NCBI RefSeq assembly: GCF_003073135.1
Contig: NZ_PGDQ01000006.1
Coordinates: 310,001-374,000, forward strand
Reading direction: 5' to 3'
Origin: Euzebya rosea
GTDB taxonomy: Bacteria > Actinomycetota > Nitriliruptoria > Euzebyales > Euzebyaceae
DNA length: 64,000 nucleotides
Position 1 is the stretch's first letter. Every line of letters begins with the position of its first letter. A program made the translations under genes and the position numbers. Below the pieces are notes generated by a model. That model made no database searches and was not told where the DNA came from. It was given only the letters and a program-made list of their open reading frames with translations. Positions 51,031-63,768 of this stretch are shown here, piece after piece.

Positions 51031-51447
51031 GTCGAGCAGGGACCCCTCGGTCGCCTGGACGTGGCGCACCATCTCCACCAACGTCCCCCCCTCACCCGAG
51101 GTGGTGAAGCGGGCCTCGTCGCAGAGGTGGCGCATGATCTGCAGGCCGCGACCGGACTCCGACAGGGGGTCGGCAGCCTGCTGCTCGAGGTCGAGGAACG
51201 GCGTGTTCTCGTTGACGACCTCGATGCGGGCGGTGTGCCCGCGGAGGCGGAACCGCACCTCGAAGGTGTCGTCGAGGTCGGCGTGCAGGATGATGTTGTT
51301 GCAGGCCTCCGACGTCGCCAGCACGAGGGCATCGACATCGTCGGTTGCAACGCCCATCTCGACGCACAACGAACGGACCGTGCGGCGCAGGTGGCCGACG
51401 GCCCTGAGCTGGCGGGGTAGCTGGACATCCAGGGCGATGTCGATCAC
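51019..51447 (-). CDS. RsbW/SpoIIAB-like ATP-binding protein (anti-sigma kinase family)
   Basis: A 142-residue GHKL ATPase-fold protein. The N-box is SEACNNIILHA, followed by VNENTPFLD and the ATP lid SESGRGLQIM with RGL. This size and pattern match anti-sigma factor serine kinases that bind sigma factors and phosphorylate an antagonist. No sigma factor, STAS antagonist or phosphatase gene is adjacent, so it is an orphan. Its 3' end carries a 15-bp tandem duplication including the stop. The neighbouring chemoreceptor and transpeptidase suggest envelope or stress signalling. Confidence 0.82.
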   Translation of the reverse strand: MIDIALDVQLPRQLRAVGHLRRTVRSLCVEMGVATDDVDALVLATSEACNNIILHADLDDTFEVRFRLRGHTARIEVVNENTPFLDLEQQAADPLSESGRGLQIMRHLCDEARFTTSGEGGTLVEMVRHVQATEGSLLDGPG

Positions 51448-51547
51448 GGGGGCGGCTCCTCGGCGCTGGGTGCGGGCGACGGGTCATTGGATGCCCGCGA
51501 CTGCCCCGCCCTACACCTGCCTGTCCGGACGGGGCACGGTCCGGAGG

Positions 51548-53464
51548 TCAGGCGGGTACCGACTCCGGCGACGTCGCTGGCGGCGTCACCGTCGGGTGTG
51601 CGTCCGCCGACCGCAGCCCGGCGTCCTGCGCAGGTCGGCCGCCGATGGCGTCCATCGAGGCCCTCCGTGTCCGCGCACCGTCCACGACGGCGCGCAGCTG
51701 GGCCTGGGCGGCGTCGACGACGGTGGCGGCCTCGCCAGCCCTGTCGGCAGCCACCAGCGACTGCTGGACGATGGCGGAGACCTCCAGCACCCCCCGGGTG
51801 ACCTGATCGGCACGATCGGACATCCCGTCGAGGCTGCTGCTGATGCCGTTGCTGGCCGCGACCTGCTGCTCGACGGCGGTCGCGATGGCCTGCTGGCTGT
51901 CGCGAACCGCCGACATGGTCGCCGTGACGTCCTCGGACAACGTCGACATCCCCTGCACGGCCTCGCGGATGCGTCCCACCCGTTCGTCGATGAGCCCGGT
52001 GGCGTCGGCCGTCTCGGTCGCCAGCGCCTGCACCTCGCTGGCGACGACGGCGAACCCTCGCCCGGCATCGCCCGCCCGTGCCGCTTCGATCGTGGCGTTC
52101 AGGGCCAGCAGCTTGGTCTGCTCGGTGATCCGGCCGATCATCTCGGAGATCGAGGCGACCTGGGCGGCGGACTCCACCAGCGCCTCGACCGACGCTGACG
52201 TCGCCGTCGCGGCCCGCGTGGCCTCGGCAGCACGCTGCTCGGCCGTACGGGAGTTCAGGGCGATGTCCTCGACCGCCGCAGACAGCCCCGCCGTGGCGGC
52301 GACGACGCCGTCGACGCTGCTGGCGGTGTGGCCGACGAGGGCCGACACGGTGGAGACCTCGGCGGACACCCGCTCGGCGGCGCTGCGGACGTGGGTCGTG
52401 ACGGGGCCCAGCGCACCGGCGGCACGGTCCAGCGCATCGGCGGTGCGGGTCATCTGGCGGGTCACGCGACGGACCACCAGGGCGCACCAGCCGATCGTCA
52501 GCGCGAACAGCACGACGGCGGTGGCCACCGCGACGGCGAACGCCCTGTCGGCGGCCTCACCGGCGGCGACGGCGTCGGCCAGCAACCCGGCGGCCAGCGC
52601 CTGCTCGGCTGACCGGAGGACATCGATCCGTTCGGTCGTTGCGGCGAACCAGTCCGCGGCATCGACGCCGAACTCGCCGGTACGGGCGTGGCGGAAGGCG
52701 GCGTCCTCCATCTCCGCGACCCGGGCGAAGGAGGGGTGGGCGACGGCGTCGTCCAGGATGGCGCGCGCCCGCGGCGATGCGGCCCGCCGGGAGTCCTCGA
52801 GGTGGGTTTCCTGCGCGGCGATCGCCGCGGCGATGGTTCGGCTCTGACCTGCCGCGAACCGGCCGAGGGAGAAGACGTTGGCCAGCTCGGCACGTTCGAG
52901 GTCGGCCTCTTCCTTGGCCTCCAGCAGCGCCACGTGGGCGAGTATCTCGCGGCTGAGTGCGGCATCCGCGGTGGCCGAGGCGGCGCCGACCAACGAGGCC
53001 AGCAGCTGCGTGGTCGGTTCGCCATAGCCATCCACCACGTCGGTCGAACCGATCAGGCCACGGTCGATGCCCTCCCTGAGCGTCGGGAGCTCGGCGAGGG
53101 CCGCCTCGGGGGTGGCCTCGGGGTCGCGACCGGCGTCGATGCCGCGAGGCGAGGTCCGGAAGGCGGTCCACTCGTCCAGGGCGACATCGGTGACGGCCCG
53201 CTGGTCGGCCAGCGCCGTGAGGTTCTCGGGGGTCGACTTGGCGAGCAGCATCGACGTCAGGCCGCGCTCGAGCTGCAGCTCGTGGATCACCGTCCCGGTC
53301 ACGGTGGCCAGCTCGACGAGGTTGCCCGTGTGCTCGGCATCAGCCGCCCGCTGGCGCTGCTCCAGGGCACTGCCGCCGACGAACACCAGCATGCCGACCA
53401 GCGGCAGCGCGACGAGGGACAGCAGCTTGGACCGGAAGCGGAGGCGATCGAAGGCAGTGGGCAT
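51548..53464 (-). CDS. Methyl-accepting chemotaxis protein with NIT domain
   Basis: A 638-residue membrane receptor. N-terminal helix ([18 protein letters not shown]), an extracytoplasmic NIT (nitrate/nitrite-sensing) domain with [18 protein letters not shown], a second membrane helix ([20 protein letters not shown]), then a coiled signalling domain with the conserved hairpin [20 protein letters not shown] and [18 protein letters not shown] 53464 has GAGAGGA upstream. No che or flagellar genes are in the window, so its output could be a distant array or another pathway. The ligand may be nitrate/nitrite by family analogy. Confidence 0.9.
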   Translation of the reverse strand: MPTAFDRLRFRSKLLSLVALPLVGMLVFVGGSALEQRQRAADAEHTGNLVELATVTGTVIHELQLERGLTSMLLAKSTPENLTALADQRAVTDVALDEWTAFRTSPRGIDAGRDPEATPEAALAELPTLREGIDRGLIGSTDVVDGYGEPTTQLLASLVGAASATADAALSREILAHVALLEAKEEADLERAELANVFSLGRFAAGQSRTIAAAIAAQETHLEDSRRAASPRARAILDDAVAHPSFARVAEMEDAAFRHARTGEFGVDAADWFAATTERIDVLRSAEQALAAGLLADAVAAGEAADRAFAVAVATAVVLFALTIGWCALVVRRVTRQMTRTADALDRAAGALGPVTTHVRSAAERVSAEVSTVSALVGHTASSVDGVVAATAGLSAAVEDIALNSRTAEQRAAEATRAATATSASVEALVESAAQVASISEMIGRITEQTKLLALNATIEAARAGDAGRGFAVVASEVQALATETADATGLIDERVGRIREAVQGMSTLSEDVTATMSAVRDSQQAIATAVEQQVAASNGISSSLDGMSDRADQVTRGVLEVSAIVQQSLVAADRAGEAATVVDAAQAQLRAVVDGARTRRASMDAIGGRPAQDAGLRSADAHPTVTPPATSPESVPA

Positions 53465-53559
53465 CGTCCTCTCCATCGGCGCTGCGGGCGTGTCCATGAG
53501 GACACCCGTGATCCAGTGACGGCGGTGTCGACCGCCGTGCACGGGGGTACCGCTGCGGC

Positions 53560-54069
53560 ATGGATCCTCGACACGATGCCGAAGCGCTCGCGGGCGTCCT
53601 CGGTCCGGAGCTCCAGGCTCGGACCCGTCGGCTGCTGAACCATCTGAGCGGACGCGGGCGCACGCTCGCGACGGCCGAGAGCTGCACGGGCGGCCTGCTC
53701 GCCTCGTTGTTCACCGACATCCCCGGGGCGGGCCACGTGCTGGACCGCGGCCTGGTGGTGTACTCCCTGCGCGCCAAGCAGGACGTGCTCGGCATCCCCG
53801 CGGAGATGCTGGAGGCCCACGGCGCGGTCAGCAGGCCGGTCGCCGTCGCCATGGCCGAGGCCCTGGTGGGACCCGACGGGGCCGACATCGGGGTGTCGGT
53901 GACGGGGTACGCCGACGTGGGGCCCGAGCCGGGCCTCGTGCACATGGCGGTCGCACGGACCGATGGCGACACCGTGCACCGTGTTCGGCGTTTCGGGACG
54001 GTCGGGCGCGGAGCCGTCCGGCTGCATACCCTCAGCGCGGCGCTCGACCTGCTGGAGGAGACCCTGTGA
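53560..54069 (+). CDS. pncC: Nicotinamide-nucleotide amidase (CinA C-terminal domain)
   Basis: A 169-residue stand-alone CinA C-terminal domain that deamidates nicotinamide mononucleotide to nicotinate mononucleotide, recycling NAD. Typical motifs: [21 protein letters not shown] with the catalytic Ser, [31 protein letters not shown], and [19 protein letters not shown]. Its stop overlaps the NAD synthetase start (GTGA), a pathway-consistent pair: the amidase feeds the branch that NAD synthetase completes. Confidence 0.9.
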   Translation: MDPRHDAEALAGVLGPELQARTRRLLNHLSGRGRTLATAESCTGGLLASLFTDIPGAGHVLDRGLVVYSLRAKQDVLGIPAEMLEAHGAVSRPVAVAMAEALVGPDGADIGVSVTGYADVGPEPGLVHMAVARTDGDTVHRVRRFGTVGRGAVRLHTLSAALDLLEETL

Positions 54070-56135
54070 GCCCGACCGCGTTCCGATCCATCCACACCCA
54101 CGGCTTCGTGCGTGTCGGTGCGGCCACCCCGAGGGCGACCGTGGGCGACCCCGCACGCAACGCCGAGATCACGGTGGAGATCGCCGAACGAGCCCACGAC
54201 GAGGACGTCGACCTCGTCGTCTTCCCGGAGCTCAACCTCTCCTCCTACGCCATCGACGACCTGCACCTGCAGGGCGGCATGCACCACGCCGTGGACCGGG
54301 CGATCGCCACCGTCGTCGACGCCAGCGCGGCCCTGCACCCGGTGCTGCTCGTCGGGGCGCCGGTGCCCTCCGGCAGCACGCTGTACAACTGCGCCCTGGC
54401 GATCCACCGTGGCCGGATCCTCGGCGTGGTGCCCAAGAGCTTCCTGCCCAACTACCGCGAGTACTACGAGAAGCGCTGGTTCACGCCCGGTGCCGGTGTC
54501 GTGGGAGGACGGATCACCGTGGCGGGGCAGACCGTGCCGTTCGGGACCGACCTGCTGTTCGCCGCCACCGACGTCCCCGACTTCGTGCTCGGCATGGAGA
54601 TCTGCGAGGACTTCTGGGCCGCCACCCCGCCGTCGACCCGTGCGGCGCTGGCCGGCGCCGTGGTCCTGGCCAACCTGTCGGCGTCCAACGTGACCATCGG
54701 CAAGGCCCGCGACCGGGCGCTGCTGTGTGCGTCGCAGTCGCTGCGAACCCTGTCGGCCTACGTCTTCTCCGCGTCGGGGCCGGGGGAGAGCACCACCGAG
54801 GTGGCATGGGACGGCCAGAGCCTGATCCACGAGAACGGCAGGCTGCTGGCCGCATCGGCCCGCTTCGACGACTCCGAGGCGCTTGTCGTCGCCGACGTGG
54901 ACCTCGGCGGACTCGTGTCGGAACGCATGCGCACCCCCACGTTCGCCGACGCGGCCGTGGCGGCCGGCCGCCCCGACACGACCGTCCGGCGCATCGACTT
55001 CGAGCTGGGCCGCACCGACGGGGACATCGGCCTGCGGCGCACCATCGAGCGCTTCCCGTTCGTCCCGAGCGACCGGGCGCGGCTGGACGAGGACTGCTAC
55101 GAGGCGTTCAACATCCAGGTCGACGGCCTGATCCGTCGCCTGACCGCAACGGGCAGCCGGACGCTGGTCGTGGGGGTCTCCGGTGGCATCGACTCCACCC
55201 ATGCGCTGATCGTCGCGGCGAAGGCCATGGACCGGCTCGACCGGCCCCGCACCGACATCATCGGCGTGACGATGCCCGGGTTCGCCACCAGCGAGGGGAC
55301 GAAGTCCAACGCGTGGCGCCTGATGCGGGCGCTCGGGATCACCGCCGAGGAGATCGACATCCGTCCGGCAGCCGAGCAGATGCTGGCCGACCTCGACCAC
55401 CCCTACGCGAAGGGGGAGCGGGACCGGTCGGTCTACGACACGACCTTCGAGAACGTGCAGGCGGGCCTCCGGACGGACTACCTGTTCCGCCTGGCCAACC
55501 ACCGACACGGCTTCGTGCTCGGTACCGGCGACCTGTCGGAGATGGCGCTCGGCTGGTGCACCTACGGCGTCGGTGACCAGATGAGCCACTACGCGGTGAA
55601 CACCGGAGTGCCCAAGACGCTGATCCAGTACCTGATCCGCTGGGCCGTGGCCACCGACCAGTACGACGGGGCCACCGACGAGGTCTTGGTCGACATCCTC
55701 GACACAGAGATCTCCCCGGAGCTGATCCCCGCCGAGGAAGGCGAGGAGATCCAGTCCACCGAGGCGTCGATCGGGCCCTACGAGCTGCACGACTTCTTCC
55801 TGCACCACATCGCCCGGCGGGGCCGTGCACCCTCGACGGTGGCGTTCCTGGCGTGGCACGCATGGCGGGACGCGGCGGTCGGCGAGTGGCCGGCGGACTT
55901 CCCCGAGGAGGCCAGGCGGGCCCACGACCCGGCGACGATCCGCCGGTGGCTGGAGGTGTTCCTGCGGCGCTTCTTCGGCTTCAGCCAGTTCAAGCGGTCG
56001 GCCATGCCCAACGGCCCGAAGGTCAGCGGCGCCGGTGCGCTGTCGCCCCGCGGGGACTGGCGGGCACCCTCCGACGGCACCGCGGCGCCCTTCCTCGCAG
56101 AGCTTGCCGCCAACGTGCCGGCCGACTTCAGCTGA
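54066..56135 (+). CDS. nadE: Glutamine-dependent NAD+ synthetase
   Basis: A 689-residue two-domain enzyme that converts nicotinate adenine dinucleotide to NAD+ with glutamine as ammonia source. The N-terminal nitrilase-fold glutaminase has Glu in [13 protein letters not shown], Lys in [10 protein letters not shown] and Cys in GMEICEDFW. The C-terminal synthetase has the PP-loop [10 protein letters not shown] and the late [16 protein letters not shown]. Length fits the long actinobacterial form. The start overlaps pncC. Its 3' end overlaps the convergent phosphatase gene by eight bases. Confidence 0.95.
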   Translation: MSPTAFRSIHTHGFVRVGAATPRATVGDPARNAEITVEIAERAHDEDVDLVVFPELNLSSYAIDDLHLQGGMHHAVDRAIATVVDASAALHPVLLVGAPVPSGSTLYNCALAIHRGRILGVVPKSFLPNYREYYEKRWFTPGAGVVGGRITVAGQTVPFGTDLLFAATDVPDFVLGMEICEDFWAATPPSTRAALAGAVVLANLSASNVTIGKARDRALLCASQSLRTLSAYVFSASGPGESTTEVAWDGQSLIHENGRLLAASARFDDSEALVVADVDLGGLVSERMRTPTFADAAVAAGRPDTTVRRIDFELGRTDGDIGLRRTIERFPFVPSDRARLDEDCYEAFNIQVDGLIRRLTATGSRTLVVGVSGGIDSTHALIVAAKAMDRLDRPRTDIIGVTMPGFATSEGTKSNAWRLMRALGITAEEIDIRPAAEQMLADLDHPYAKGERDRSVYDTTFENVQAGLRTDYLFRLANHRHGFVLGTGDLSEMALGWCTYGVGDQMSHYAVNTGVPKTLIQYLIRWAVATDQYDGATDEVLVDILDTEISPELIPAEEGEEIQSTEASIGPYELHDFFLHHIARRGRAPSTVAFLAWHAWRDAAVGEWPADFPEEARRAHDPATIRRWLEVFLRRFFGFSQFKRSAMPNGPKVSGAGALSPRGDWRAPSDGTAAPFLAELAANVPADFS

Positions 56136-56898
56136 CCGCGAGCGCCAGGTCCTCGGCCACGGTCGGGGCCGCAGCCAGCAGCATCGCCGACGGCTCGCCG
56201 GGCAATCGCACGGACGCCCCCGCCTCCTCGGCGATCAGGGCCCCCGCGGCGTAGTCCCAGCGGTTGGCGTGTGACTGGTAGAAGCCGTCGAGACGACCAC
56301 AGGCGACCCAGGCCAGGTGCAGCGCCGTCGAGCCGAAGCCGCGGATGTCGGCTACGCGGCCGATCAGGCCCGCGAGCACCTGTCCCTGTGCGGCCCGGAC
56401 ATCGGCGTCGTAGGCGTAGCCGGTGGCGACCAGCGCACGGTCCAGCGACGGCGGGCAGGCGACCCTGATCGGGTGGCCGTCCCTGCGGGCACCGAAGCCG
56501 GCAGCGGCGCCGAACACCTCGTCGCGGTGCACGTCGACGACCACGCCCGCCACGACGTGGCCCTCGACGGTGGCGGCGATGCTGACCGACACGAACGGGA
56601 GCCCGTGCAGGTAGTTGACCGTCCCGTCGATGGGATCGACGATCCACCCGAACGCCGTGTCGCCAGCGGTGTCGGGGTGCTCCTCCCCGATGATGGCCGC
56701 CCCAGGCGTGGCGGCCAGCAGGCGGTCGCGGATCAGCGTCTCGACGGCGAGGTCGGCGGCGGTGACGACATCGGTCGGGGATGACTTGGTGTCCAGGGCG
56801 GTCACGTCGGCGGCTGCCGCGCGGACGGCCGATGCAGCGGCCCGGCCAACCTCCGCGGCGATCGCCTCGAGCTCGTGGGGCGCTGGCGCAGCGGTCAC
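56128..56898 (-). CDS. Inositol monophosphatase-family phosphatase
   Basis: A 256-residue Mg-dependent phosphatase of the IMPase/FBPase superfamily. Metal-ligand motifs are the Glu-Glu of IIGEEHPDTAG, WIVDPIDGTVNYLHG and WDYAAGALIAEEAGA. Family members act on inositol phosphate, histidinol phosphate or sugar/polyol phosphates. GTG at 56898 overlaps the stop of the DeoR regulator (GTGA), so it belongs to the polyol operon. It may dephosphorylate a polyol phosphate. The exact substrate is not evident. Confidence 0.88.
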   Translation of the reverse strand: MTAAPAPHELEAIAAEVGRAAASAVRAAAADVTALDTKSSPTDVVTAADLAVETLIRDRLLAATPGAAIIGEEHPDTAGDTAFGWIVDPIDGTVNYLHGLPFVSVSIAATVEGHVVAGVVVDVHRDEVFGAAAGFGARRDGHPIRVACPPSLDRALVATGYAYDADVRAAQGQVLAGLIGRVADIRGFGSTALHLAWVACGRLDGFYQSHANRWDYAAGALIAEEAGASVRLPGEPSAMLLAAAPTVAEDLALAVS

Positions 56899-57689
56899 AC
56901 GCGCACCACGTGCAGGCCGCCGGCCTCCAGCGCCGCGACATCCGCGTCGCTGGCGCCCGTGTCGGTGATGAGGGTGTCGATGTCGGTCAGGTCGGCGAAC
57001 CGCACGAAGTGGTCGTTGCCGAACTTGGTGGAGTCCACCAGGGCGATCACCCGGCGAGCGGACGCGATCATCGCCTGCTTGACGGCGGCCTCGTCGGTGA
57101 ACGGGGTCGTGAACCCTCGTTCGGGGGTCAGCCCGTCGGTGCCCATGAACAGCACGTCGACCGACATGCGCCGCACCGTCTCGACGGTGTCGTGGTCGAC
57201 CATCGAGGCGGTCTGCGGACGAACGGTGCCCCCGAGGACGATGACCCGCAGGCTGTCGTGCTCCGCGAGCATCGGGGCGATCAGCAACGAGTTGGTGACC
57301 ACCCGAAGCTGCAGGTCGGGCGGGAAGTAGCCGGCGAACAACGAGGTCGTCGACCCCGCGTCCATCATGATCGTGCCCTCGGGAGGCAGCTCGTCGAGGG
57401 CGGCGGTGACGATCCGGCGCTTCTCCTCCACCTGCTGGGAGTGGCGCGCGCTGATGCTGGGTTCGTAGCGGACGGCCTGCCACGGCTCGGCGGCACCATG
57501 GACCCGTCGCAGCAGCTTGCGCTTCTGCATGCCCGACAGGTCCCGACGGATCGTCTCGGTCGTCACGTCGAACTGCTCGGCGAGCGTGGTGACCTCCACA
57601 CGTCCGCGTTCACGGACGAGGCGCAGGATCTCGTCCTGTCGCTGGCTCTGCAGCTCGGCGCGGCTCGGGGGGCCGGTGGTGGTCGTCAT
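56895..57689 (-). CDS. DeoR-family transcriptional regulator
   Basis: A 264-residue sugar-responsive repressor. The N-terminal helix-turn-helix is EVTTLAEQFDVTTETIRRDL followed by LLRRVHGAA. The C-terminal sensor (DeoRC) has MMDAGSTTSLFAGYF, VVTNSLLIAPML, VLGGTVRPQT and DVLFMGTDGL. Such proteins usually sense phosphorylated sugars. It lies between the polyol dehydrogenase and the phosphatase in one operon and likely controls both divergent transcripts of the locus, including the ABC transporter. Confidence 0.9.
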   Translation of the reverse strand: MTTTTGPPSRAELQSQRQDEILRLVRERGRVEVTTLAEQFDVTTETIRRDLSGMQKRKLLRRVHGAAEPWQAVRYEPSISARHSQQVEEKRRIVTAALDELPPEGTIMMDAGSTTSLFAGYFPPDLQLRVVTNSLLIAPMLAEHDSLRVIVLGGTVRPQTASMVDHDTVETVRRMSVDVLFMGTDGLTPERGFTTPFTDEAAVKQAMIASARRVIALVDSTKFGNDHFVRFADLTDIDTLITDTGASDADVAALEAGGLHVVRV

Positions 57690-57713
57690 GGAGGGGGGTG
57701 CGGGGTGGGCCGG

Positions 57714-59180
<1,467 letters not shown>

Positions 59181-59206
59181 GTCCAGTTCCTTGGTCCAGT
59201 ACGGAA

Positions 59207-59264
59207 CATCAACACTGTTGATGCGTCAATAGCCAAGAGACCAAAGTTTTCTGTGTGGTTTTCT
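59207..59264. promoter_or_regulatory. Operator candidates between divergent polyol operons
   Basis: The 185-base spacer is the AT-richest in this part of the window. It holds a perfect 17-bp palindrome CATCAACACTGTTGATG (59207-59223) and a direct repeat of GTTTTCT at 59246-59252 and 59258-59264, 12 bases apart. DeoR-family proteins often bind direct repeats, and the palindrome could serve a second regulator. Both divergent transcripts could be controlled from here. Confidence 0.6.
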
Positions 59265-59365
59265 CTTGCGTTCCCACATTGAGTGGCGTAGACCTGATCG
59301 GTGTCGGAGGTGCAAGGGCGCAGCGCCGACGAGCCGTGACCACCCCCTGACTGGGAGCTTTCGTG

Positions 59366-60778
59366 ATGAGTCGAGACGTCTTTCTGCTGAACCGGACCTG
59401 GCGAGCCGTCGCCCTGTTCGCCGTGCTCGTGCTGCTGGCTGCCGCGTGCAGCGGCACCGACGACACTGATTCGGGCGGCGGTGACGGCACCACGACGGAC
59501 GACGGCGGTGACAGCACCGCAGACGGCGGTTCGCTGAACGTCGCCATCGTCGGCAACCCGCAGATGGAGGACATCGCCTCCCTGACCCCGGAGCACTTCA
59601 CCGCCGACACCGGCATCGAGGTCAACTACACGATCCTGGAGGAGCAGACCCTCCGCGAGATCGTGACGCGCGAGACCGGTGCCGGGGGTGAGTCCTTCGA
59701 CGTCATCATGATCGGCCTGTACGAGACCCCGCAGTTCGCGGAGAACGGCTGGCTGGTCAGCCTCGAGGACTACGCCCAGGGCGACGCCGACTACGAGGTC
59801 GACGACCTGATCGGCGCGGTCCGCACCGGCCTGTCCTACGAGGACGAGCTGTACGCCGCACCCTTCTACGCGGAGTCGTCGTTCCTGATGTACCGCGAGG
59901 ACCTCGTCGAGGCCGCCGGCATGGAGATGCCCGACGCCCCCACGTGGACCGAGGTGGCGGAGATCGCCGCAGCCCTCGACAGCGAGGACACCGCCGGTAT
60001 CTGCCTGCGCGGAAAGCCCGGCTGGGGTGACCTCGGTGCGGCGTTCACCACCGTCCTCAACACCTTCGGTGGCACCTGGTGGGCCGCCAACGACGACGGC
60101 TCGATCGGTGAGGCGCAGGTCGACACCCCCGAGTTCCGCGAGGCCCTGCAGTTCTACGTCGACCTGGTCACCAGCGTCGGCGAGGACGACGCGGCGAACT
60201 CCAGCTTCAACGAGTGCCTGACCCAGTACCAGAACGGCCAGGTCGCCATGTGGTACGACGCCACCGTTGCCGCCGGACTGCTCGAGGCCGACGACAGCCC
60301 CGTCCAGGGCCAGAACAACTTCGCGCAGGCGCCGGTCATGGAGACCGACAACGCCGGCTGGCTGTGGGCCTGGTCGCTGGCCATCCCCCAGAACGCCGCA
60401 AACCCCGACCTGGCATGGGAGTACATCTCCTGGGCCACCGGACCGGACTACCTGCGCACCGCCGGTGAGAACCTGCCGGGCGGCTGGGCGGCGGTCCCGC
60501 CGGGAACCCGCGGGTCGCTGTACGAGACCCCCGAGTACCAGGAGGCGGCCGCTGCCTTCGCCGAGCAGACCCTGACCGCCATCGAGAACGCACCGATCGA
60601 CATGCCGGGCACGACTCCCCGGCCGGGCCTGCCCGCGGTCCAGTTCGTCGGTGTCCCCGAGTTCCAGGACGTGGGCACCCGGTGCACCGAGCAGTTCTCG
60701 GCGGTGATCGCCGGCAGCGTCGACTTCGACACCGCCATCGAGGCCTGCCAGGAGATCGCGGCGTCGGCGTCCAGCTGA
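59366..60778 (+). CDS. Sugar/polyol ABC transporter substrate-binding lipoprotein
   Basis: A 470-residue periplasmic-type binding protein anchored by a lipobox (LLAAACSG) after a typical signal peptide, then a Gly/Thr/Asp-rich spacer and an SBP family 1 (MalE-type) domain starting SLNVAIVGNPQMEDIASL. Motifs include FDVIMIGLYETPQFAENGWL and GWLWAWSLAIPQNAANPDLA. It feeds the two permeases that follow. The ATG has GGGAG upstream. By similarity to SmoE/MtlE-type proteins and the neighbouring polyol dehydrogenase, it probably binds a hexitol or pentitol. Confidence 0.92.
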   Translation: MSRDVFLLNRTWRAVALFAVLVLLAAACSGTDDTDSGGGDGTTTDDGGDSTADGGSLNVAIVGNPQMEDIASLTPEHFTADTGIEVNYTILEEQTLREIVTRETGAGGESFDVIMIGLYETPQFAENGWLVSLEDYAQGDADYEVDDLIGAVRTGLSYEDELYAAPFYAESSFLMYREDLVEAAGMEMPDAPTWTEVAEIAAALDSEDTAGICLRGKPGWGDLGAAFTTVLNTFGGTWWAANDDGSIGEAQVDTPEFREALQFYVDLVTSVGEDDAANSSFNECLTQYQNGQVAMWYDATVAAGLLEADDSPVQGQNNFAQAPVMETDNAGWLWAWSLAIPQNAANPDLAWEYISWATGPDYLRTAGENLPGGWAAVPPGTRGSLYETPEYQEAAAAFAEQTLTAIENAPIDMPGTTPRPGLPAVQFVGVPEFQDVGTRCTEQFSAVIAGSVDFDTAIEACQEIAASASS

Positions 60779-60805
60779 TCAGGCCGACCCGACCTCGCTG
60801 ACGCC

Positions 60806-61762
60806 ATGTCCGCCACCATCTCGCCGACCCCCTCCCGCAGCACGCCGGAGGGGGCGGTCACCCACGCTGAAGAGGTTCGTCGGCTCAACCGGCGAGATGG
60901 GTGGCTGCGACGCCTGCCGTTGCTGCCAGCGCTCCTCTTCACCATCGTCGTCACGCAGGTCCCGTTCGTGCTGTCCCTCTGGTACAGCCTCACCGACTGG
61001 ACCATCACCCCGCCCACCGACCAGGAGTTCATCGGAGTCGGCAACTACACCGACCTGGTCAGCGACAGCTTCTTCGTCGACGCCGCCCGGACCAGCATCT
61101 TCATGACCGTCGCCGCAGTGCTGCTGTCGGTCGTGCTGGGCACGGCCATCGCGATGCTGCTGGACCGCAAGTTCTTCGGCCAGGGGTTCGTCAGGACCCT
61201 GCTGATCACCCCCTTCCTGATCATGCCGGTCGTCGCCGGCCTGGTCTGGAAGACCCAGATGTTCTCCTCGCTGTACGGCGTGCTGAACTGGGTCCTGGAG
61301 CGCATCGGGCTGGAGAGCATCGAGTTCGTCTCCCGGGCACCCACGTGGTCGGTCGTGATCGTCCTGGTCTGGCAGTGGACCCCCTTCATGATGCTGATCG
61401 CCCTCGCCGGCCTGCAGAGCCAGCCCGGTGAGGTACTGGAGGCCGCTCGAGTCGACGGCGCCAACGGCCGCGGCATCTTCTTCCAGATCACGCTGCCCCA
61501 CCTGCGCTCCTACATCGAGCTGAGCGTCCTGCTGGGGTCGATCTACCTGATCCAGGTCTTCGACCACATCGAGGTCATCACCGGCGGCGGGCCCGGCTCG
61601 ACCAACGTCCCCTACTTCGTCTACCAACGCTCCATCGGCGGCGGCTGGCGGTTCGGCTCGGCTTCGGCCTACGCCACGATCGTCGTCATCGTCACCATCA
61701 TCATCGCCAACCTGGGACTGCGCGTGCTGCGTGGCCTGCTCGAGGACGAGGAGACAGCATGA
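60806..61762 (+). CDS. Sugar ABC transporter permease (MalF type)
   Basis: A 318-residue inner-membrane permease with about six transmembrane segments. The EAA loop that contacts the ATPase is EAARVDGANGRGIFFQITLP. The N-terminus begins in the cytoplasm with a basic stretch (RRLNRRDGWLRRL). It starts 27 bases after the binding-protein gene and overlaps the second permease by four bases (ATGA), so the operon is coupled. Confidence 0.93.
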   Translation: MSATISPTPSRSTPEGAVTHAEEVRRLNRRDGWLRRLPLLPALLFTIVVTQVPFVLSLWYSLTDWTITPPTDQEFIGVGNYTDLVSDSFFVDAARTSIFMTVAAVLLSVVLGTAIAMLLDRKFFGQGFVRTLLITPFLIMPVVAGLVWKTQMFSSLYGVLNWVLERIGLESIEFVSRAPTWSVVIVLVWQWTPFMMLIALAGLQSQPGEVLEAARVDGANGRGIFFQITLPHLRSYIELSVLLGSIYLIQVFDHIEVITGGGPGSTNVPYFVYQRSIGGGWRFGSASAYATIVVIVTIIIANLGLRVLRGLLEDEETA

Positions 61763-62616
61763 GCGGCGACAGCACCAGCGTCATCGTCGGTGAGAAGAAG
61801 TGGCACAACGTGGTCCTCGGCATCATCGCCTGGATCGTCGGCATCCTCTTCTTCTTCCCGGTGGCCTGGATGTTCATGAACGGCTTCAAGACCGAGGCGG
61901 TCGCCAACAGCGACCCCCAGCTGTTCTTCGAACCAACCACCGAGCAGTACACCGCGGTGACCCAGCAGACCACGGGGCTCCTCGGCTTCACCGAAGCGTT
62001 CGCCAACTCCGCCTGGATCGTCGGGATCTCCACGATCCTCGTCATGGTCCTCGCCATCCCCGCCGCCTACGCGCTGGCGGTCCGGCCGGTCAAGAAGTGG
62101 CGCGACGTCCTCTTCTTCTTCATCTCCACCAAGTTCCTGCCCATCGTGGCGGCGATCCTGCCGCTGTGGATCATCGCGAGAGAGCTCGGGATCCTGAACA
62201 GCCGCGTGGTCTTGATCATCCTCTACACCGCGATGAACCTGCCGCTCGCGGTCTGGATGCTCCGGTCGTTCTTCCGCGAGGTGCCCAAGTCGCTGATCGA
62301 GGCGGCTGATGTCGACGGGGCCAGCCTGTGGGCACAGCTGACCTCCGTCGTCCTGCCCATCGTGGCCCCGGGTGTGGCCGCCACCGCGCTGCTGTGCCTG
62401 ATCTTCGCCTGGAACGAGTTCTTCCTGGCCGTGCAGCTCAACACCGTGGACGGACAGACCGTCCCGATCTGGGTGACGTCGTTCGTCTCCACCCGAGGCA
62501 ACTTCATCGCCAAGCTGTCCGCCGCCTCGACGCTGGCCTCGGTGCCGGTGGTCATCGCGGGATGGATCGCGCAGAAGCGGATGATCCGTGGACTCGCCAT
62601 GGGAGCGATCAAGTGA
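61759..62616 (+). CDS. Sugar ABC transporter permease (MalG type)
   Basis: A 285-residue second permease subunit with about six membrane segments (for example VVLGIIAWIVGILFFFPVAW). The EAA loop is EAADVDGASLWAQLTSVVLP. It pairs with the upstream permease to form the channel for the polyol taken up by the binding protein. Its ATG overlaps the preceding stop codon. Confidence 0.93.
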   Translation: MSGDSTSVIVGEKKWHNVVLGIIAWIVGILFFFPVAWMFMNGFKTEAVANSDPQLFFEPTTEQYTAVTQQTTGLLGFTEAFANSAWIVGISTILVMVLAIPAAYALAVRPVKKWRDVLFFFISTKFLPIVAAILPLWIIARELGILNSRVVLIILYTAMNLPLAVWMLRSFFREVPKSLIEAADVDGASLWAQLTSVVLPIVAPGVAATALLCLIFAWNEFFLAVQLNTVDGQTVPIWVTSFVSTRGNFIAKLSAASTLASVPVVIAGWIAQKRMIRGLAMGAIK

Positions 62617-62670
62617 TGGTCCCGTCGCACACCTGCCCACCAGCAACCACGTTCGTCAAGGGAGAAGGCA

Positions 62671-63764
<1,094 letters not shown>

Positions 63765-63768
<4 letters not shown>

